DNA from: Selaginella moellendorffii
Taxonomy: Eukaryota > Streptophyta > Lycopodiopsida > Selaginellales > Selaginellaceae
Assembly (NCBI RefSeq): GCF_000143415.4
Contig: NW_003314337.1
Coordinates: 459,802 to 523,801, forward strand
Direction: 5' to 3'
DNA length: 64,000 nucleotides
Shown here: positions 1 through 12,034 of the stretch, piece by piece
Layout of the letters: every line of letters starts with the position of its first letter
Position numbering within the stretch: position 1 is the first letter of the stretch
Translations under genes and position numbers: made by a program
The notes under the pieces: generated by a model
The model's input: only the letters and a program-made list of their open reading frames with translations
Told to the model about the DNA's origin: nothing
Databases searched by the model: none

Positions 1-712
1 GAACAAAGTACGAGAGAGAAATCATCGGGGCCGGTGGATTGGATCTCGATCTGGAATGCCACTAATTGACCCGGAAGCTTTCTCTTTAATTTTTGTAAGC
101 TTTGAGGGCGCCAACTTTTCGAAAACTTGTTGTAGCGGCAAAGGGTGGTGGAAAGAATGCGACTTAAAGCTGAGCTCTCGCTCTCCTTTGATATATCAAA
201 TTCCTATGGTGTTTCTAGAAGGTCGGGTTTTGATTGATTTCTATAATGTCCAGGCGCGTGCAAACTATTCTGATCGATCGATCGATTAGAGAGGATAGCA
301 CCAAAACAATGGTTGCACAGAACCATCAATACCAAATCAATCAATCATACACCGGATGGGATTTTTTCCCCCGTGATATATTCCCACGCTTGACGACGAT
401 CTACTTGCGAAGAAGAAGAGGACAAACAAAACCACAGCTCCAAGCTTGAGTAGCGCCAAAAGCTTGTAGGATCTTTTCCTCGTAGCCTTTTGGAAGATGC
501 AAACAAATAAAATCAACCAAGAGATCACTCTTGATCTCTTAGATTTTGGATAGATCTCTGTGATGATCGAGGCGAGCAAGAGTATGTGTCCTCGCGATCC
601 CGCGCGCGCGCGTGAGATGGAATGCACCCCTCTTCTTCCTCCCCGGCATTTTGTCTGCATGAGAATTGGAGAAAGCTCTGCTAAAGGCTCGTCTCTCCCT
701 CGCGCGCGAGCG
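1..712. other. non-coding flank, no gene seen
   Basis: This is the stretch downstream of the CLE gene on the minus strand. Reading frames on both strands are short and show no family signature. It probably holds the 3' untranslated region of the CLE transcript and intergenic DNA. I see no further feature. Confidence 0.5.
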
Positions 713-964
713 CTACCTGTTGTGGAGCGGGTTCGGACCCGTGGGTGCCAGCCGCTTGGACGCACCAAAGACCGACGAGGCGGGATCGATCGGTGGCGGG
801 ATGCGCAGGGGATTGGACAGCGGAGCCCCGCTCGACTTGCGCGCGCCGGAATTGGGCGAGGGAGAATTCGCGGGCAAACGAGGAATGCGAGCGGCGGAAG
901 CGGCGAGAATCAGCGCGAGCGCGAGGAAGAGGAGAATAGCTGCATTGGGAGGGCGAGGAACCAT
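713..964 (-). CDS. CLE-type (CLV3/ESR-related) signalling peptide precursor
   Basis: This encodes an 83-residue precursor of a secreted CLE peptide, which is cut out and sensed by leucine-rich receptor kinases outside the cell to control meristem or vascular cell fate. The frame opens with a signal peptide: a short basic/proline start, then a hydrophobic stretch rich in Leu, Ala and Ile (about residues 8-26) ending in Ala-Ala. A variable Pro/Ser-rich middle follows. The CLE dodecamer RLAPTGPNPLHN lies at 719-754, followed by one Arg and the stop, the usual place for it. The frame is open to an upstream Met at 1141, but the Met at 964 directly precedes the signal peptide, so I chose it. Position 3 of the dodecamer is Ala, where Val is common. 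It is a single exon. The length and architecture are typical; the receptor and tissue cannot be told from sequence. Confidence 0.88.
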   Translation of the reverse strand: MVPRPPNAAILLFLALALILAASAARIPRLPANSPSPNSGARKSSGAPLSNPLRIPPPIDPASSVFGASKRLAPTGPNPLHNR

Positions 965-2241
965 CTTCCGCTCTCTTAATTTCGGCCAATTTGGTGGATG
1001 GAGGGGGAGAGAAGAGACAAAGAGAAAGTGAGAGAGTGAGAGGGGAGGGGGGAGGCGATCGCTCTCCAAAACATAACAAAGCCAAAAGCTTCTTTCTTTC
1101 TGGAATTCTTTCTTTCCTCCACAAGCAAAGCACAAGGACACTGGAAAAACAAATGCTTAGGCTACCTCGTTAGAAGAAGAAAGCCTTCGTTTTAACGGAG
1201 GAGGAGAAGTGTGATTGATTGAAACATGACTGTCAGTGGTGTCTTCGTGAGTGCTGATTCGAGTCATTGAGTGTGGTGATTGATTAGGCAAAACATTGAG
1301 AGCCAGCATATTCGGGGGCGCATCTTTCCTGTGCTATCGCGCCGACGCGTGATGAGCAATGCGACCGACCGATTCCATAGCTGCATGCTTTCGCTTTAAA
1401 CTAAACCAAGCCCAGCTTTAAAAAAAAACTTCTTGACCCTGTCACTCCAGTTTGCTTAAGTCAAATCGCTTTGATTGGATCTCTGGCACGCTTTGCAATG
1501 CAACAACAACATCAAAAACTTCTCGCTGGGAGTGGGAGTTTCTTCGCTTAAAAACGATAGAGTTTGATCCAAGCCCGAAAAGCCCACACACACACACACA
1601 GGGAGAGAGAGATAAAATATATGGAACAAAGCTCGCTAGTGGTGAGTGGGGTCTGCGCTTGTCCGTGGCCTTTTTGGGCGACCGGGGAATCGCTGGCGAG
1701 CTTGGAAGATTCGCTGGATTTGACTTAACAAGCATTTTCTTTCCATGAGTTTATCGAAAGGCATCACCTCTAATGGCGGCAAGCGAATTATCCCTGTCAA
1801 GTTAGAGGAGACGGAGCATCTCAGCGATGGTTACCTCTCAAAGCCAGATCTTTCTTCTTCCTTTTTTTAACGACTTTGTCAATATGCTTTGTCCATCCAG
1901 ACTCTAGCCATTAACTTGCGTGAGGTCCTCGTCTGTGTCTCTATAGTGTGTCTCTCTCTGTGTGTTTGTGTGTGTGAATCAATCAGCGATGCGGCAGCTT
2001 ATAAGTACATCTGGTGTAACAACAGCTCGGCTTTTCGGAAAAGTGGAGGTCTACAAGTCCCCTCCCTGTCTGCTGTCTCTGATAAGGACGGAAGATCAAG
2101 TCAAGCTACAGCTCAAACAAAAACAAAGGAAAGGAAAAGCAGAAAAGCAACACACGTACCTTCCAGTAATGCGTAAACGGTGTTGCGGGAGATTTTCGCT
2201 GTTTGGTGTTACCCAAGAGCTCTCTCCCAGCGAAAGGATGA
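965..2241. other. intergenic region between CLE and SPP genes
   Basis: This holds the promoter and 5' leader of the CLE gene (minus strand, pyrimidine-rich just above its start) and the 3' flank of the stromal peptidase gene. A short (AC)n run lies near 1583-1600. Reading frames here are short and have no recognisable family. Confidence 0.5.
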
Positions 2242-5200
2242 TCACGTTGTTGGCCGAGTCATCGTCGACATGCCTCGTCCTTGGAAATGCGAGCCAGGCA
2301 ACGCAACTGGTAGTTCTTCCACTGCAACCAGTCTTAGTAGAGAGCACGAGAAGCAAGGAAATACAAACAGAAATGTGAGGGCATTATCACTGTACCGGTG
2401 TCTTCTTCCAGCGTCAAAGCACTGTCGCCTCCTCCACCATCCGTATCGGTACCGGCGACACCAATGCACGTGTACACGCTTTTCTCGTCGAGCCCCAAGA
2501 ACTTGTACGCATTGTAGACGTCATCGATTGTGGCCAGCTCGTAGAGGTAAGCGAGGTCTCTGATGCAGCTGACGTTCTGAAAGAAATAATACGAGAAAGA
2601 TGAGATGTCATATATATAAAATATCATTTGCTGCTTTTCTTACCTTTCTACCAACACTCGGAGCTTGCAAATGCGTGATCAGCCCCAGCCAGTACTTGTT
2701 ATCCTTGCAATCCGATTCGTGTCTCATCATCAAAATCCTCTTCGCCTGGAATTAGCTTGTGAGCCTGTGCACGACCCAAGGAAAAATTGCCTTACTCTGT
2801 CTAATTCACGTTGAGTGATTTGATTCGAGTGGAGTCCCTTCAAAACGTTTATCGAGGCTTCAACAGCACGTTGGATCTGGACAGCAGTTCAACAGGAATG
2901 ATCAGGTGTGGTACATAACGAGCACGGAAATCAAAACCTTGGTCGGTGTCGAAGTCACGGAAATCACAAACCAGCCACCTTTCAAACGGTCGAACAGACG
3001 GAACTCAAACGATACGTCGTAAGTCAGTCCAAGAGCGTCTCTGACATTGGTAAACAACCTGTAACACAAGAGCTGCTGGAGTGACTGCGGCTGGAAAGAA
3101 GGACGATACCTAGCATTTATGATTTCGGCCAACAACGTCATAGCAACAGATCCATAAAGCGGGTGTCGAGGCCTTTTCCAAAATGATCCAGTCTCCCCGG
3201 GCTTTTGTATCACTTCAACACCCGGCGGAGCCAAAGCACGGGCTTGTTGTTCTGGATCCAAAGAGCTCTTTGACAATGGTTCAGAAAAGAACGGAATTAC
3301 CTGTTAAGTTCTTCGGGACAGGTTCCACAAGAACGTTGAGATCGAGACCATCTACTGTATAGCCCCATCGATTTGGTGCTGGCCCAGCGACGTAAGCGCA
3401 TGCCCTTTCATCAGTGTCCTTCAAAAAGAGCTGATAAGAAACAAAGCACGGCTTAGGCGTGTCATTCTACAGAAAGTACAGGAAATATAGCACAGACCTT
3501 TTGATTGCAAACTTCAGGTTTAGGAGACGGATTGATAACAACTGGCTTCTCTTTGGCTTCGATTTCTTTCCTCGCAGGCACGTCCTTTTCTGGCGCAACT
3601 GTCCCCAGATAATCCAATATACATGTTTCGATGTCATGCTCTGAGAAATCCCCAACGATGCATAGCTGTATCACAAAACAATTTAAGTCTTTGCGGGAAA
3701 GATACAGGCCACTTACCTCCATATTGCCCGTCACCAGTTGCTTCATCACGGCTTCTCTTACTACTGGCAGTGTCAACTTCTCGATGGCTGAGGGATTAGG
3801 CTCGAGCAATCTCTCGTCTCCATCAAACATCGCACACATAAGTTTGTAAGCCGTTGCTCGCTCTAGGCTCTTAGGCATAGCCCGGAAATGCGACATGTAC
3901 AATTGCTTTGCCCTGTCCAAAGCGTCCTCTAGCCAAACATTCCGCTGCACAGAAAGAAAACTTTTCATGTCTCAAACGGAAAAACCTGTTACAATGTACT
4001 GTTACCTCCATGACAAGATGAAGAAGTTGGAACGCTGCTTTCATTCCTCCATCACGCATTGTAAAATGGAAGTCCATGCACATGAACTCCTCGTCCGCCT
4101 CTAACACGCAATTTATGAGTTTAGTAACGCAGAACAACTCCACCTGTATAATCAACATCAAGGCGTGTTAATATATCCGGATGTCGTCTATAGCAATACA
4201 TGCCTGTTCTCTTGAATATCCACCCACGACACCGCCTTCACTGAAGGTTCGAACGCCGACTGCAACAGCTCCACTTGCATCTGAAGTTTCACGAGCTCTA
4301 CCGCCTGCGACGACTAATCTCATCACACCACCTTTAGCCTCGTTCTGAGTAATCTGTTGCAATGGTGGTGTTAAACGGCTTACGCCTTGAAATCAAGCAA
4401 AACAATACCTTGTAATTGACACGCATTCCATTTGATAGCCGTCGCATGACAATCCCTGTCTGCTCGTTGACGATCTTCAAAAGTGTTCCACCATCTGTAA
4501 CGGGAACGAAGCATGGCTTTCTTTGCATTTTAAGCGTCGATAGCTCTGCAGCTGATACCAGCTCGTCCGGGACATCAAACTGAAAAACAAACAAGCGACG
4601 TGTTGACTAATTCACTGGAGATGATCAAGGTACATTACCTCTGCTTCAGGTGCCAATGGCTCACTTAAACCGGATTTAATAGATTCCACAATTTCATCCG
4701 GGGTTATTTTAAACTCAATGTCCCCTCGGCCATTTTCGTGTAGCGACTTCGGAACACAGGCCACAATTGCAGCAGGTACAGGTGCATTTGAATCTCCAAA
4801 ATCTGCAACATATTGGAGCATGGACTTCGCCGTGGCATGCACCTGGACGAAACACGAGTGAGAAACAAAATTAGAGGAGAGAAGTCTTACGTCTTCAAGA
4901 GTCACGCTATCAGCCACAGCGAGCAGCGCTTCATAACCCTGCTGTTGATCCATAACAGTATGTCCAACTGCATCACTTTCCATGATAAAGTCCAGATTGT
5001 CAATTGATGGAACGCTGTCAATCATGGCTGCCAAATGTTCACTGTCTTTTAGAAGAGCATTCAAATATCTTGCCAGCTCTCCTTTAGTGACTCCGTGCTC
5101 TTTTAATCTGCTAATCTGTAGGAAAATGTGTTAGTATGTTAGATTTCTCTACTGCACAATGAACAAGACCTCCTGGACAGCAACTTTGAGCGCTCCGGAC

Positions 5201-7356
5201 CAATCCTTCGGTTCCGCAGTGACGGCAAGAGTAGTAACAGTGCATCCTTCTCGTCCAGAATCGCTATGATCCAGCTCTATACTGATGAAAGGTGGATTGG
5301 CACTCTGATTCAATGCAACCAGTAAGCACGATTCGTCAAAAATTGCTACTTCAAACCTTGTAGCGTGTACTAATTCGAAATTGGTATGTGGACAAGACAA
5401 TTCTTCTCATCAATACGTCGCGTATATCCGAATAAGTTTGAACTCTTTGGATGGGTGTCTGCAAAATCATACACAAGCCGTTACTTCTCGCGTGGAAAGA
5501 TACTGATGAGAGTCCATACCTTACAGAAAAGGTTCAGCGAGAAATTCTGAAGAAGTTCGTGCTGAAAGATGTATGGCACTTTGTTTTCTCCACTTATCCC
5601 TGGTAAAGACCAGCTGTGTTTAACAGGAGGTCTTATTGCATGCCTTTCCTTTCTTGTCGGCGCTGATAAGAATGAAACAGGAGGAGGATCAACGGCTGTT
5701 GGGCCTGCCAATCCTTTTTGAAGTTTCGGTAGTTGTTGTGAAGCGGATGCTAGGATATTAGCTAGCGGACTAGCCAGGTTCGCATGATGCAATCCAGCAG
5801 GAGTTGAGCCAAATTGCGCCTTCAAATGCGAATGCCCTCATTGTCAGCTTATAAAAATATGAACTTCATCAACTGACCTCAATCAACTCTATAGTTCGTC
5901 CCACACTGCCAATGTCGCCAACTATGAACAAGGTTGCATTCGCAGGGAAGTACCACCTATCATGAAACGCTTTGATTGTTTCAACATCCCATTGTTTGAT
6001 TTGTTCCTCCAAACCAATGGGAAACCTGTAGCCCAGTAGATTTTCCGAGTGCAGTTGTTGCAAAAGCTGCAATAGCAGCATAAGACAAAAAGAAATGCAT
6101 GCCTAATCGCACTATACCTGGCAGTCTACTCGGTATTCGATTGTATTCATCATTTGTAACTCTGAAAGAACTGCACTTCTTTCTTTCTCGATTCGTGAAG
6201 CCAGAAATTTTGGTTTGAAAGCAATCTGTACGACAAAAGATAAATAAAAGCGGATATAGAATACAGATTGCGAACCTCGTGTAGAGCATCAAGCACAAGA
6301 GGAAGAAGAGGTTCGTTGGTTCCCTGTGCGGTCACAGGTGAATGAACATGAAACACTGTGTGGTGGAAATCGGTGTACGCATTAGAACGGGCACCAGTTC
6401 CCAGAAGCTTTTCACGCTTTTTACTTCCCAGAAATGTAACGTGTTCAATCATATGCGCTATGCCTTGCTCGTGCTCTTCTTCATCCACAGACCCGACATG
6501 CATTTCCATATGAGCTTCAAATCTGGAAAAACGAGTTCCAATCACTTATAGAGAAGATAGAGAGGATATCATACCGGTTTGGAGGTACTTTGTTCGGCAG
6601 AATGACATAGCGCAGGCCGTTGTCCAACTGTCCCCGGTGTAGCTTTGGGTGTGAAGGAAGCATATTTTTCAAATGATCTTCTATACCGAGCATCCCATTC
6701 GTGATACTTTCGTCACCCTCGCTGTCCTTCTCCGAAACCTTCTCATCATTCAACCATTTCAAGCTTGTCGCTTGAGGTTCCGTCGGTCCGACTGATGCTC
6801 GTGCAACTGCCTGCATTCCTCGCGTCAGTAACACACAAGACAGAAGTGGAAAAAGAAAAAGGTCCGAAGCGTACCGAAGTTGATACTTGTGGACGATTGA
6901 GCAATGGGACTCTGGGACTGGCAGGACATTGCATCCAACTCAAGCCGCGGCTTCTCAATCTGGCCTGGAAATTACTTGTAGTTGCAGTAGACGACGAACA
7001 ACAGCACGAGGAAAGACGTTGTTCATGGCTGCCTTTGGAACGATCCAAAAATCTTCTTCCATGGAAGGAACTATCGTACAACACACCGCCTTCTAATCTG
7101 CTAGCACACACGCAGCAATGTTTGAATCCAAAAACTAGAGCAAGAAAATCCCAGACCTGAATTTGGAGGCCAAAATCCGCGACTTTAATCTGTTCTTCCG
7201 GCGTTGCTGGTCGTGATTGCTGATAGAGAGCGCAACGCAGCCACTGGGACCGACTAACGAGCACGATCTCTTGCCGCTAATCTGGTCTCTACTCGCTGTA
7301 CACTGTGCCGGAGGAGCTGGAATGGCAATCCGCGAGATGCCACAGTGAGCAGCCAT
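2242..7356 (-). CDS. SPP: chloroplast stromal processing peptidase (SPP), M16 metallopeptidase
   Basis: This zinc peptidase removes transit peptides from imported precursors in the chloroplast stroma. The start at 7356 opens a Ser/Arg-rich transit-like N-terminus. The first exons, checked for frame, are 7157-7356, 6875-7097, 6575-6810, 6276-6522, 6118-6225, 5878-6066 and 5520-5819. About a dozen more follow, ending with 2396-2576 and 2242-2321. The inverted zinc motif HMIEH falls at about residues 243-247, and the distal Glu at about 323, the M16 spacing. The segment after HMIEH (LGSKKREKLLGTGARSN) is typical of SPP rather than of mitochondrial MPP. The inactive C-terminal M16 half is also present (ITQNEAKGGVMRL, then LFTNVRDALGLTYDVSFE), and the protein ends in STMTRPTT, like plant SPPs. 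Introns are mostly 50-100 nt. No lesion was found, so the gene looks intact. Confidence 0.93.
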
Positions 7357-8036
7357 GCCTGGAATCGCAAATCCAACCAGCGGCGCCTACAAGGTCATCA
7401 TCCCCTGCATGCTCCAAAAGTCAATTTCTCGGCCGAGAATCACTCGAGAAATGCCCGCGCGCCGCCACATACCTCAGCGAAGCGCGGCGCCGCTCAATCA
7501 CCGCCATCACACCCAACCCAAGCTCAACCCTAACCCGCCATAGAAATATTTGATATTTTGCATTGGATTGATGGTCCAAGAAGTCCCAGCGACAATAGGC
7601 GGCGGAGGAACGAAATCTTCGGCGCCTGCGAAGGGAAGACGAGGAAGAAGATGATAGAGCTAGAAACGCGATCGATCTCATCGCGCCACGAGCAAATTGT
7701 CGTGCGAGAAGGAACGAAATGGCGATCTTTGTCCAAATCCTTCTTCCAGCTGTTCAAAGAATGGTGAGAGCTGGAGTTCTCAACACTCAAAGATGAAAAT
7801 GGAATGTTTATGAGTGTGGTTGGTATTGTTGTAACTTTCATGAGAAAGAGCTCGCAGTCTGTATTCGAAGTGAGATTTCGAGATCATCGTGCTCCAATAG
7901 ATCTCCTGTGAAAGAAATGGAATTGAACCGAGAACGATAAAATCATACTCTACCTCGAGTTATAAAGTTCCAGGAACGTCCTGCAAGCTTTGAAGTTCCG
8001 CAATCAGCTTGTGTAGTATTTCCTTTCAATTGGCGG
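7357..8036. other. SPP promoter region and intergenic DNA
   Basis: This lies upstream of the SPP start. Short frames exist on both strands, but none shows a known family or clear splice structure. It presumably holds the SPP promoter and 5' leader. I see no other feature. Confidence 0.45.
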
Positions 8037-8281
8037 CAAAGCTATATTCTCATCGTAGGAGTGAAGCAATCACTGTGGAGGACTTTTGATGTCACTTCCC
8101 AGTGAAAGATCTTGTGCTGAGAACAAGTGTCGCTCCAAGCAAGCTCACAACCATCTTGTTGCGATCAAGAACAATGTCGTCCTCATCGAGAAAGTGCTCG
8201 CAGAATGCTCAATGCAGAGCGGAGCTTGATGCGAAAGCCATATTCCCGACGTAGGAGTGAAGCAATCACTGCGGAGGACAA
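8037..8281. repeat. direct repeat pair, about 47 bp
   Basis: A segment at about 8037-8083 recurs at about 8235-8281 in the same orientation. The core GTAGGAGTGAAGCAATCACT is identical in both, and the flanks differ by a few transitions. The first copy lies just left of, and the second lies between, the arms of the larger inverted repeat here. Confidence 0.8.
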
Positions 8282-8456
8282 CAAGCCTCCACATCAAACT
8301 GATTAATCAAGCAAAAACTGAGAATCACGCACTAGCTTTGCCAGGCCTATAGAACTTGTTCTTGCAAAGGACATTGTTCTTGATCGCAACAAGATGGTTG
8401 TGAGCTTGCTAGGAACTACGCTTGTTCTCAGCAGAAGATCTTTCACTGGAAAGTGG
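8093..8456. repeat. inverted repeat, arms about 90 bp, loop about 180 bp
   Basis: The left arm (about 8093-8190) and right arm (about 8369-8456) are reverse complements with roughly 90 percent identity by eye. Both contain the complement pair of CAAGCTCACAACCATCTTGT. RNA from either strand would fold into a long imperfect hairpin. No transposase frame, clear terminal motif or target duplication was seen. It could be a foldback or MITE-like element, or a young inverted duplication that gives rise to small RNAs. It lies between the 5' flank of SPP and the 3' end of the Crinkler-type gene. Confidence 0.75.
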
Positions 8457-8749
8457 TAGAGATAATTGGATTACGGTGATCTACAAGCCCAGCATGGCTG
8501 AATCATAGATACGAATGTCACAAAGCTCATGGCAGCTGACCAACACATTCACCTTGATGTTGTAGTGACTTGCAGCTTTTCCCCCTCATGATTGAAAAAT
8601 TGGAACACCTTCTAGTGAGTCCATCTAGCAAGAGATGAGCCTCCAAATCACCACAACTGTCAAGCCCGTGGAAGATCAACACCCACCAAGAACATTCTAA
8701 TACACTAGAAAACAGGCAACCAAAATAAAAAATGAAACCACAAGGTGAG
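8457..8749. other. 3' flank of the Crinkler-type gene
   Basis: Non-coding DNA downstream of the stop at 8750 (minus strand). No gene or repeat beyond the inverted repeat described to its left. Confidence 0.4.
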
Positions 8750-11274
8750 TTATTTAGTGCTTAAAACGGTCCAGCGCACTCCAAGGACCCACAGCTCACA
8801 AGGCCAAGAAACCTCCTGCAATCCTAGTACCAGCTTCTGGTACGGGTAGCTCTCCAACATTTCCTGTGATACAACAAAGTAGAACCGCTTGAGGTTGTAC
8901 CTCTTGATAAGCTCGTCAATGTACTTGGCGCTGGATTGGTGGCAATCGTTGATGGTAACGTGAAGGGCATGGCCATCACCTAATAGAATAATTGAATCGA
9001 ATAGCGGATTATTTCGAGCGTCAGGCTTGAAATAACCCCTAGACTTGGGGTCAATCTCGTCCAAGCTTTTGAAGATCTGAAACTTCCCCTGGCAGTTAAA
9101 CCGGACCGCTTCCTGTTCCTCTGCAGCCACTTCCCCGTCAACCTCGTCTTCTGGCTCCACTTCTCCTTCGGCGTCGTCGTCCATGTCCTGTTTGTCCTCG
9201 GTCACTGGCCCCTCTTCCATTTCGTAGACTCCCTTGAAATCAGAATATTTCAGCCTCTGGATAAGCGCAGCTTTCCTCTCTCTTACAGGCAGATCCCTCC
9301 GTCTCAAGAAACTTCGAAGCTCCTCAGTCGAAATTGGCTTGTGCAAGCGCCGTGCTTGGAAGACGTGGTTTCCAACAGCGTCCGACCGAAAAAGCTGATG
9401 CACCAAATGCTCAAACCTCTTGCCCACGAGAGCCCTTTCGTCCTTGATGCCCTGATTCTGTCTTATATACTCTATAGCCCGTTTTGTAGCTTCCTCCTCT
9501 TCAAGCAACGAAAGTTGCTCCTCCACGTATTGAGATGCAAACACTACCATGGTGTCCTTCAAATCTGTACTGACCACCTTCAAATGAAGAATGAAACTAC
9601 TTACGTCCTTCTCATGCAACATGCTCCCAATCCTGTACATGATCCGGGCTTTGTCTTTCGCGGTGTTTAAGGCTCGAGCAAACTTTCCGATGTAGTTCGG
9701 GTTGCTGTGCCTGACCAAGACAGAGCGCACCGAGCCGCCAAACTTTTGGTAACGCTCCCGAACTGCTGCTTCGGAGCAGTCCCCGAGCCCGGCCAGTGGC
9801 GCAGCGAGCAACAATTCACACAGGTCCCACAGGGGCATGTAGAATGTGACCAGGTCCGTATCTTTCTCGAACTGCCACATACAGTCCTTCGAATCCTTCG
9901 TGGACATGAAGAAAATAACGTGCGCCTTATTCTGAACCATTCGCGGTGTTGCTTCCGGACCGTTTACCAGAAAAACAGTGTCTTTTGTAATTCGACGGTC
10001 GAAGTCCCCGGTCTTTCCCTGCAGCAGCTCATTTCCCCTGAAGTAATAACTTGTACCTGGGCCATGCTTGGACCCCTGCTCCCATATAATAGTCCAATCC
10101 GAAAACACAGGATCCATCCGCAGCTTGTAAAACAAGTAGAAGCCAAAAACCGTCTTGCCAGTGCCTGGAGTACCTTTAACCTGCATGTGCTTTCCAGAAT
10201 CCTTGAGCATCGTGAGCGCAGCTTGAGCGAGAAATATGTAAACCTTCCGGATCATAATGGTCGAGATTTGGGAATCCATAAAAGTGATCCCCTCTGGAAG
10301 AGTTAACGTCGTCAGGCTGACAGTCCTTGAATCTTGAATCATTCTCGCTGCATCCCTTGTTTCTTCCCGCTTGAAATCGGTTGTCACCGCGGCCGTGACG
10401 AGCTCGGTGGGCATTTCCCTTGTCACTACTGCGAGTTTCGCCTCCCTGACTTTCTCCCACAGAGGCCGCAGGTCATATACCACTGCAAGTGGAAGAAAAT
10501 ATCAGGCCATGAGAAGAAGTAATCGAAACAAAGCGGGCAATTTCTACGAGGGCCAAAGTAAAGCACAAAGCAGGAAGTGCCCACCTGATGGAGGAGGAAC
10601 AGGCGCTGCAACAGAACAAAATTTGTCAGAATCGAGGGATACATCCAAGCACGAGGCAAGCAGCTTACTCAGGTCACGATATCATAAGAGTCACAACAGG
10701 CCAGGCAAACTCCTGCAGAAAAGGACACACGTCTCATAACAGCCACAGACCAAGACCACAAAGTTGCGAAAACCAGGGAGGCAACGGCACAAAATTGCCA
10801 AAACGCTACTGACGTGTCGTTGCATGAAAGCTCATTGACCCGAGAATCCTCCAACTCAACAAGAGCAGGCAAACACCACTTGGATCCAAGGCACACAAAC
10901 AACAAAAGGCTTGCACCTGGCGCAGCCTCAAGTGTTGGTCCAGCCTGAAGTGTAGGCACTGTAACAGAAACAAATTAGTCAAGGTGCGAAATGGAAGACA
11001 AAGCAGCAACATATTTACAGCCAGGGAAGAAAACAGGAAGTGTAGCCGACATAGAATCAAGATCACCCTTTCCAGTTCAGCTCAAGAACAAACCTAGTTC
11101 GTAGACGTATTGGCCACCCCCCACACTCTCGTCCAAAACTGCATACCCATCAGCATCTAGAAGACACCCACGCCCATAGGCGTCCCGCAGATAATCCAGC
11201 ACCCTTGGACGCTTGAATTTCCGCTCGCCCAGAACCACGCCATCGGTAGACTTCACGGTAACGCAGACCGCCAT
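8750..11274 (-). CDS. Crinkler/RHS-type protein: ubiquitin-like header, P-loop NTPase, SAP, PD-(D/E)XK-like nuclease
   Basis: Four exons (11094-11274, 10917-10958, 10585-10605, 8750-10482), joined at phase-1 GT-AG junctions, give 658 residues. Residues 1-60 look like the small ubiquitin-like header of Crinkler proteins (GGGQYVYEL near its end). The 42- and 21-nt micro-exons encode a Pro/Ala linker (61-81). The NTPase follows, with Walker A GTPGTGKT at 185-192 and a Walker-B-like strand DTVFLVNG at 249-256, where the usual Asp is Asn. A SAP-like helix pair (464-496) sits before an acidic stretch. The C-terminal nuclease-like part has RFEHLVHQLF near 436-446, then FDSIILL, HVTINDCH and FYFVV. 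Known family members are host-directed effectors in oomycetes and RHS proteins in trypanosomes, and are also reported from free-living eukaryotes and plants. The role here is unknown; nuclear DNA binding is only an inference from the SAP motif. A broken copy lies upstream. Confidence 0.75.
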
Positions 11275-12034
11275 GTTTCGTTTAGTCACTTTTAGGGTTC
11301 AGCACCTTGAGATTTCGAACAGATTCTAACTTCGAGGCATTCTTCATTTGATGATCTCGTTTGTCATTCGGTGGCTGAACTCTTCCACCCTTGACGGTGA
11401 ACTCCTTCCGCAGAGCACACAACACCACCACCACCACCACCACAGCCAGCGACCTCAACGTTCCAACCTTTGCTGAAGTATATCCCATGAAGAGGTTTTG
11501 TGGCTGAGAGGTGATAGACTTCCTGGTCTTGGTCCTTACACGTAAAAGCGAAGCTCTTACGCATTAGACAATTGCATGGATTGTTTTGCGAATTAAAATA
11601 TTTGATTCAGATTAAATAAATGACGTATTATTATTGTGTAAATCATTTTACCTTTACCAGAAGCAGATCCTTGATAAGGTCAGATCGCCACCCAGCCGTA
11701 GCTTGAGGGACAATAAGGTTTCTTGAATCGTTGCGAAAAAGCCTTACGGCAGCTGTGCGAAGAAGGCATGAGAATTGGAGGCAGCCACATCCATCCTTCG
11801 CCACTAGCAATTCTCACTCTTCCCTGCTAGCGAGAATCCATCATCATTTCTCTCTTTTACTAAGCCCATGTTTATGAACTGGGAAAATCAGGTAACAACT
11901 GCATACCTTTTCACCTTTTGTAAGCTTTGAGTGAATAAATGATGAATTAGACACAGATAAATGATAGAGTTTTCATCTCCAACAACGATTAAATCCATGT
12001 CCCTCAGAGGCCACAATGTTTTGCATCAGTATAG
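11275..12034. other. intergenic region between the two Crinkler-type copies
   Basis: This contains the presumed promoter of the intact Crinkler-type gene and a (CCA)n run near 11423-11447. Short frames on the minus strand have no recognisable product. From about 11,580 the DNA becomes AT-rich, with no feature that I can name. Confidence 0.4.
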
